DNA of 64,000 bases, taken from NCBI RefSeq assembly GCF_019052805.1, contig NZ_JAHQRJ010000001.1, positions 3,534,001-3,598,000 on the forward strand, given 5' to 3'. Shown one piece after another: positions 63,665 to 64,000 of the stretch. The notes under the pieces were generated by a model. That model saw only the letters and a program-made list of their open reading frames with translations. It was not told the DNA's origin and did not search any database. The position numbers and the translations under genes were made by a program. Every line of letters begins with the position of its first letter. Positions within the stretch are counted from its first letter, which is position 1. Origin of the DNA: Noviherbaspirillum sp. L7-7A. GTDB taxonomy: Bacteria; Pseudomonadota; Gammaproteobacteria; Burkholderiales; Burkholderiaceae_D.

Positions 63665-64000
63665 CCGCATTGGCACCGATTCGTCCCGGGCTCGCAACGC
63701 AAAGGCGTGCGCGACGATGTGATACCCAGGCTGCATCCGATGGACCGGTAAACCGGATCAGCCAGTGCGACGCCGTTGCGCATTGCGCAAATGGCAGCCT
63801 GCAAGCCGCCCGCCGATTCCCCTTGCAATACGATCTATCATCGTCAATAATCCAAATGAGAATAATTCTCATCTTCCGGAGTCAGATGGTTCCGGATCTT
63901 TAATTTTTTAGCCGCTTGTCTACTCCCGGCTATCCAGCCCTTAACAGCCAGCCCCCGCAAGTGCGGCAGCCAGCCACCATGTCTTTTGCAAAGGAATGAT
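63665..64000. other. Leader of a gene beyond the window
   Basis: No supported gene lies in this 336-base stretch. It contains a Fur-box-like palindrome (63856-63872). AAAGGAATG at the very end could be the start of a gene that continues outside the window, but it cannot be assessed. Confidence 0.5.
63856..63872. promoter_or_regulatory. Fur-box-like palindrome
   Basis: ATGAGAATAATTCTCAT is a 17-bp palindrome centred on an A/T, and it fits the GATAAT-type Fur consensus (NATNATNAT-like) with an additional A before it. An iron-regulated gene is therefore likely to lie just beyond the right edge. Confidence 0.7.

Overview
The window is GC-rich, densely coding chromosomal DNA from a betaproteobacterium. 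The gene set (aceK beside an isovaleryl-CoA dehydrogenase and its MerR-type regulator, a fused IcmF mutase, a bioAFDB operon, a Liv-type ABC transporter with AMP-forming ligases) and the sequence style suggest Burkholderiales, most likely Oxalobacteraceae (Herbaspirillum or Noviherbaspirillum-like). That placement is an inference from family knowledge, not a database result. No tRNA, rRNA, CRISPR array or prophage was recognised.

Layout. 0.2-2.2 kb: alkylation repair (Ada/AlkA-type glycosylase and Ogt). 2.2-7.4 kb: a lipoprotein, a CDF transporter, a gamma-glutamylcyclotransferase-like protein, argS, a SPOR protein and dsbA. 7.6-8.4 kb: composite repeat A. 8.5-11.8 kb: an SDR, a BtuF-like protein, a small regulator and an MBL hydrolase. 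12-17.5 kb: liuR, liuA, aceK, a thiolase and an SDR, with palindromic operators before liuR and liuA. 17.5-18.6 kb: a REP pair and composite repeat B, which carries a 42-unit hexamer array. 18.7-29 kb: an acyl-CoA dehydrogenase, an isomerase, rhodanese, YchJ, bioA-bioF-bioD-bioB, ghrA, HMG-CoA lyase and small genes. 29.2-32.9 kb: an outer-membrane barrel, nitronate monooxygenase, a DUF1330 protein and an unrecognised minus-strand patch with a probable frameshift. 33-42.4 kb (minus strand): a CoA-ligase/Liv ABC transporter operon split by composite repeat C. 42.5-44.3 kb: a Crp/Fnr regulator, an exported alpha-carbonic anhydrase, and a decayed second copy of the regulator's 3' end. 44.6-50.4 kb: a trehalose operon (membrane-anchored OtsA, OtsB, GH15 hydrolase, ROK kinase). 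50.4-51.2 kb: a REP-flanked RAYT transposase. 51.3-58.1 kb: a PhyH oxygenase, a K+ channel, a cupin, an SRPBCC protein, a zinc dehydrogenase, two tandem paralogues of unknown function and a CesT-like small protein. 58.2-61.5 kb: icmF. 61.7-63.1 kb: a DUF3034 protein and an exported truncated globin. 63.1-63.7 kb: composite repeat D, followed by a Fur-box-like palindrome near the window end.

How the genes work together. Leucine/valine-type acyl-CoA catabolism (LiuA, HMG-CoA lyase, thiolase, acyl-CoA dehydrogenase, IcmF), biotin synthesis and glyoxylate-bypass control (AceK) form a coherent acyl-CoA theme. The biotin-dependent methylcrotonyl-CoA carboxylase is not in the window. The otsA-otsB-GH15-ROK operon would make trehalose and could return it to glucose 6-phosphate.

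The most unusual material is non-coding. Four large inverted-repeat elements carry CNGCAA-type hexamer arrays at their ends, and a GTAG-hairpin REP family is mixed with them. A RAYT protein in the window has lost the first His of its HUH motif.
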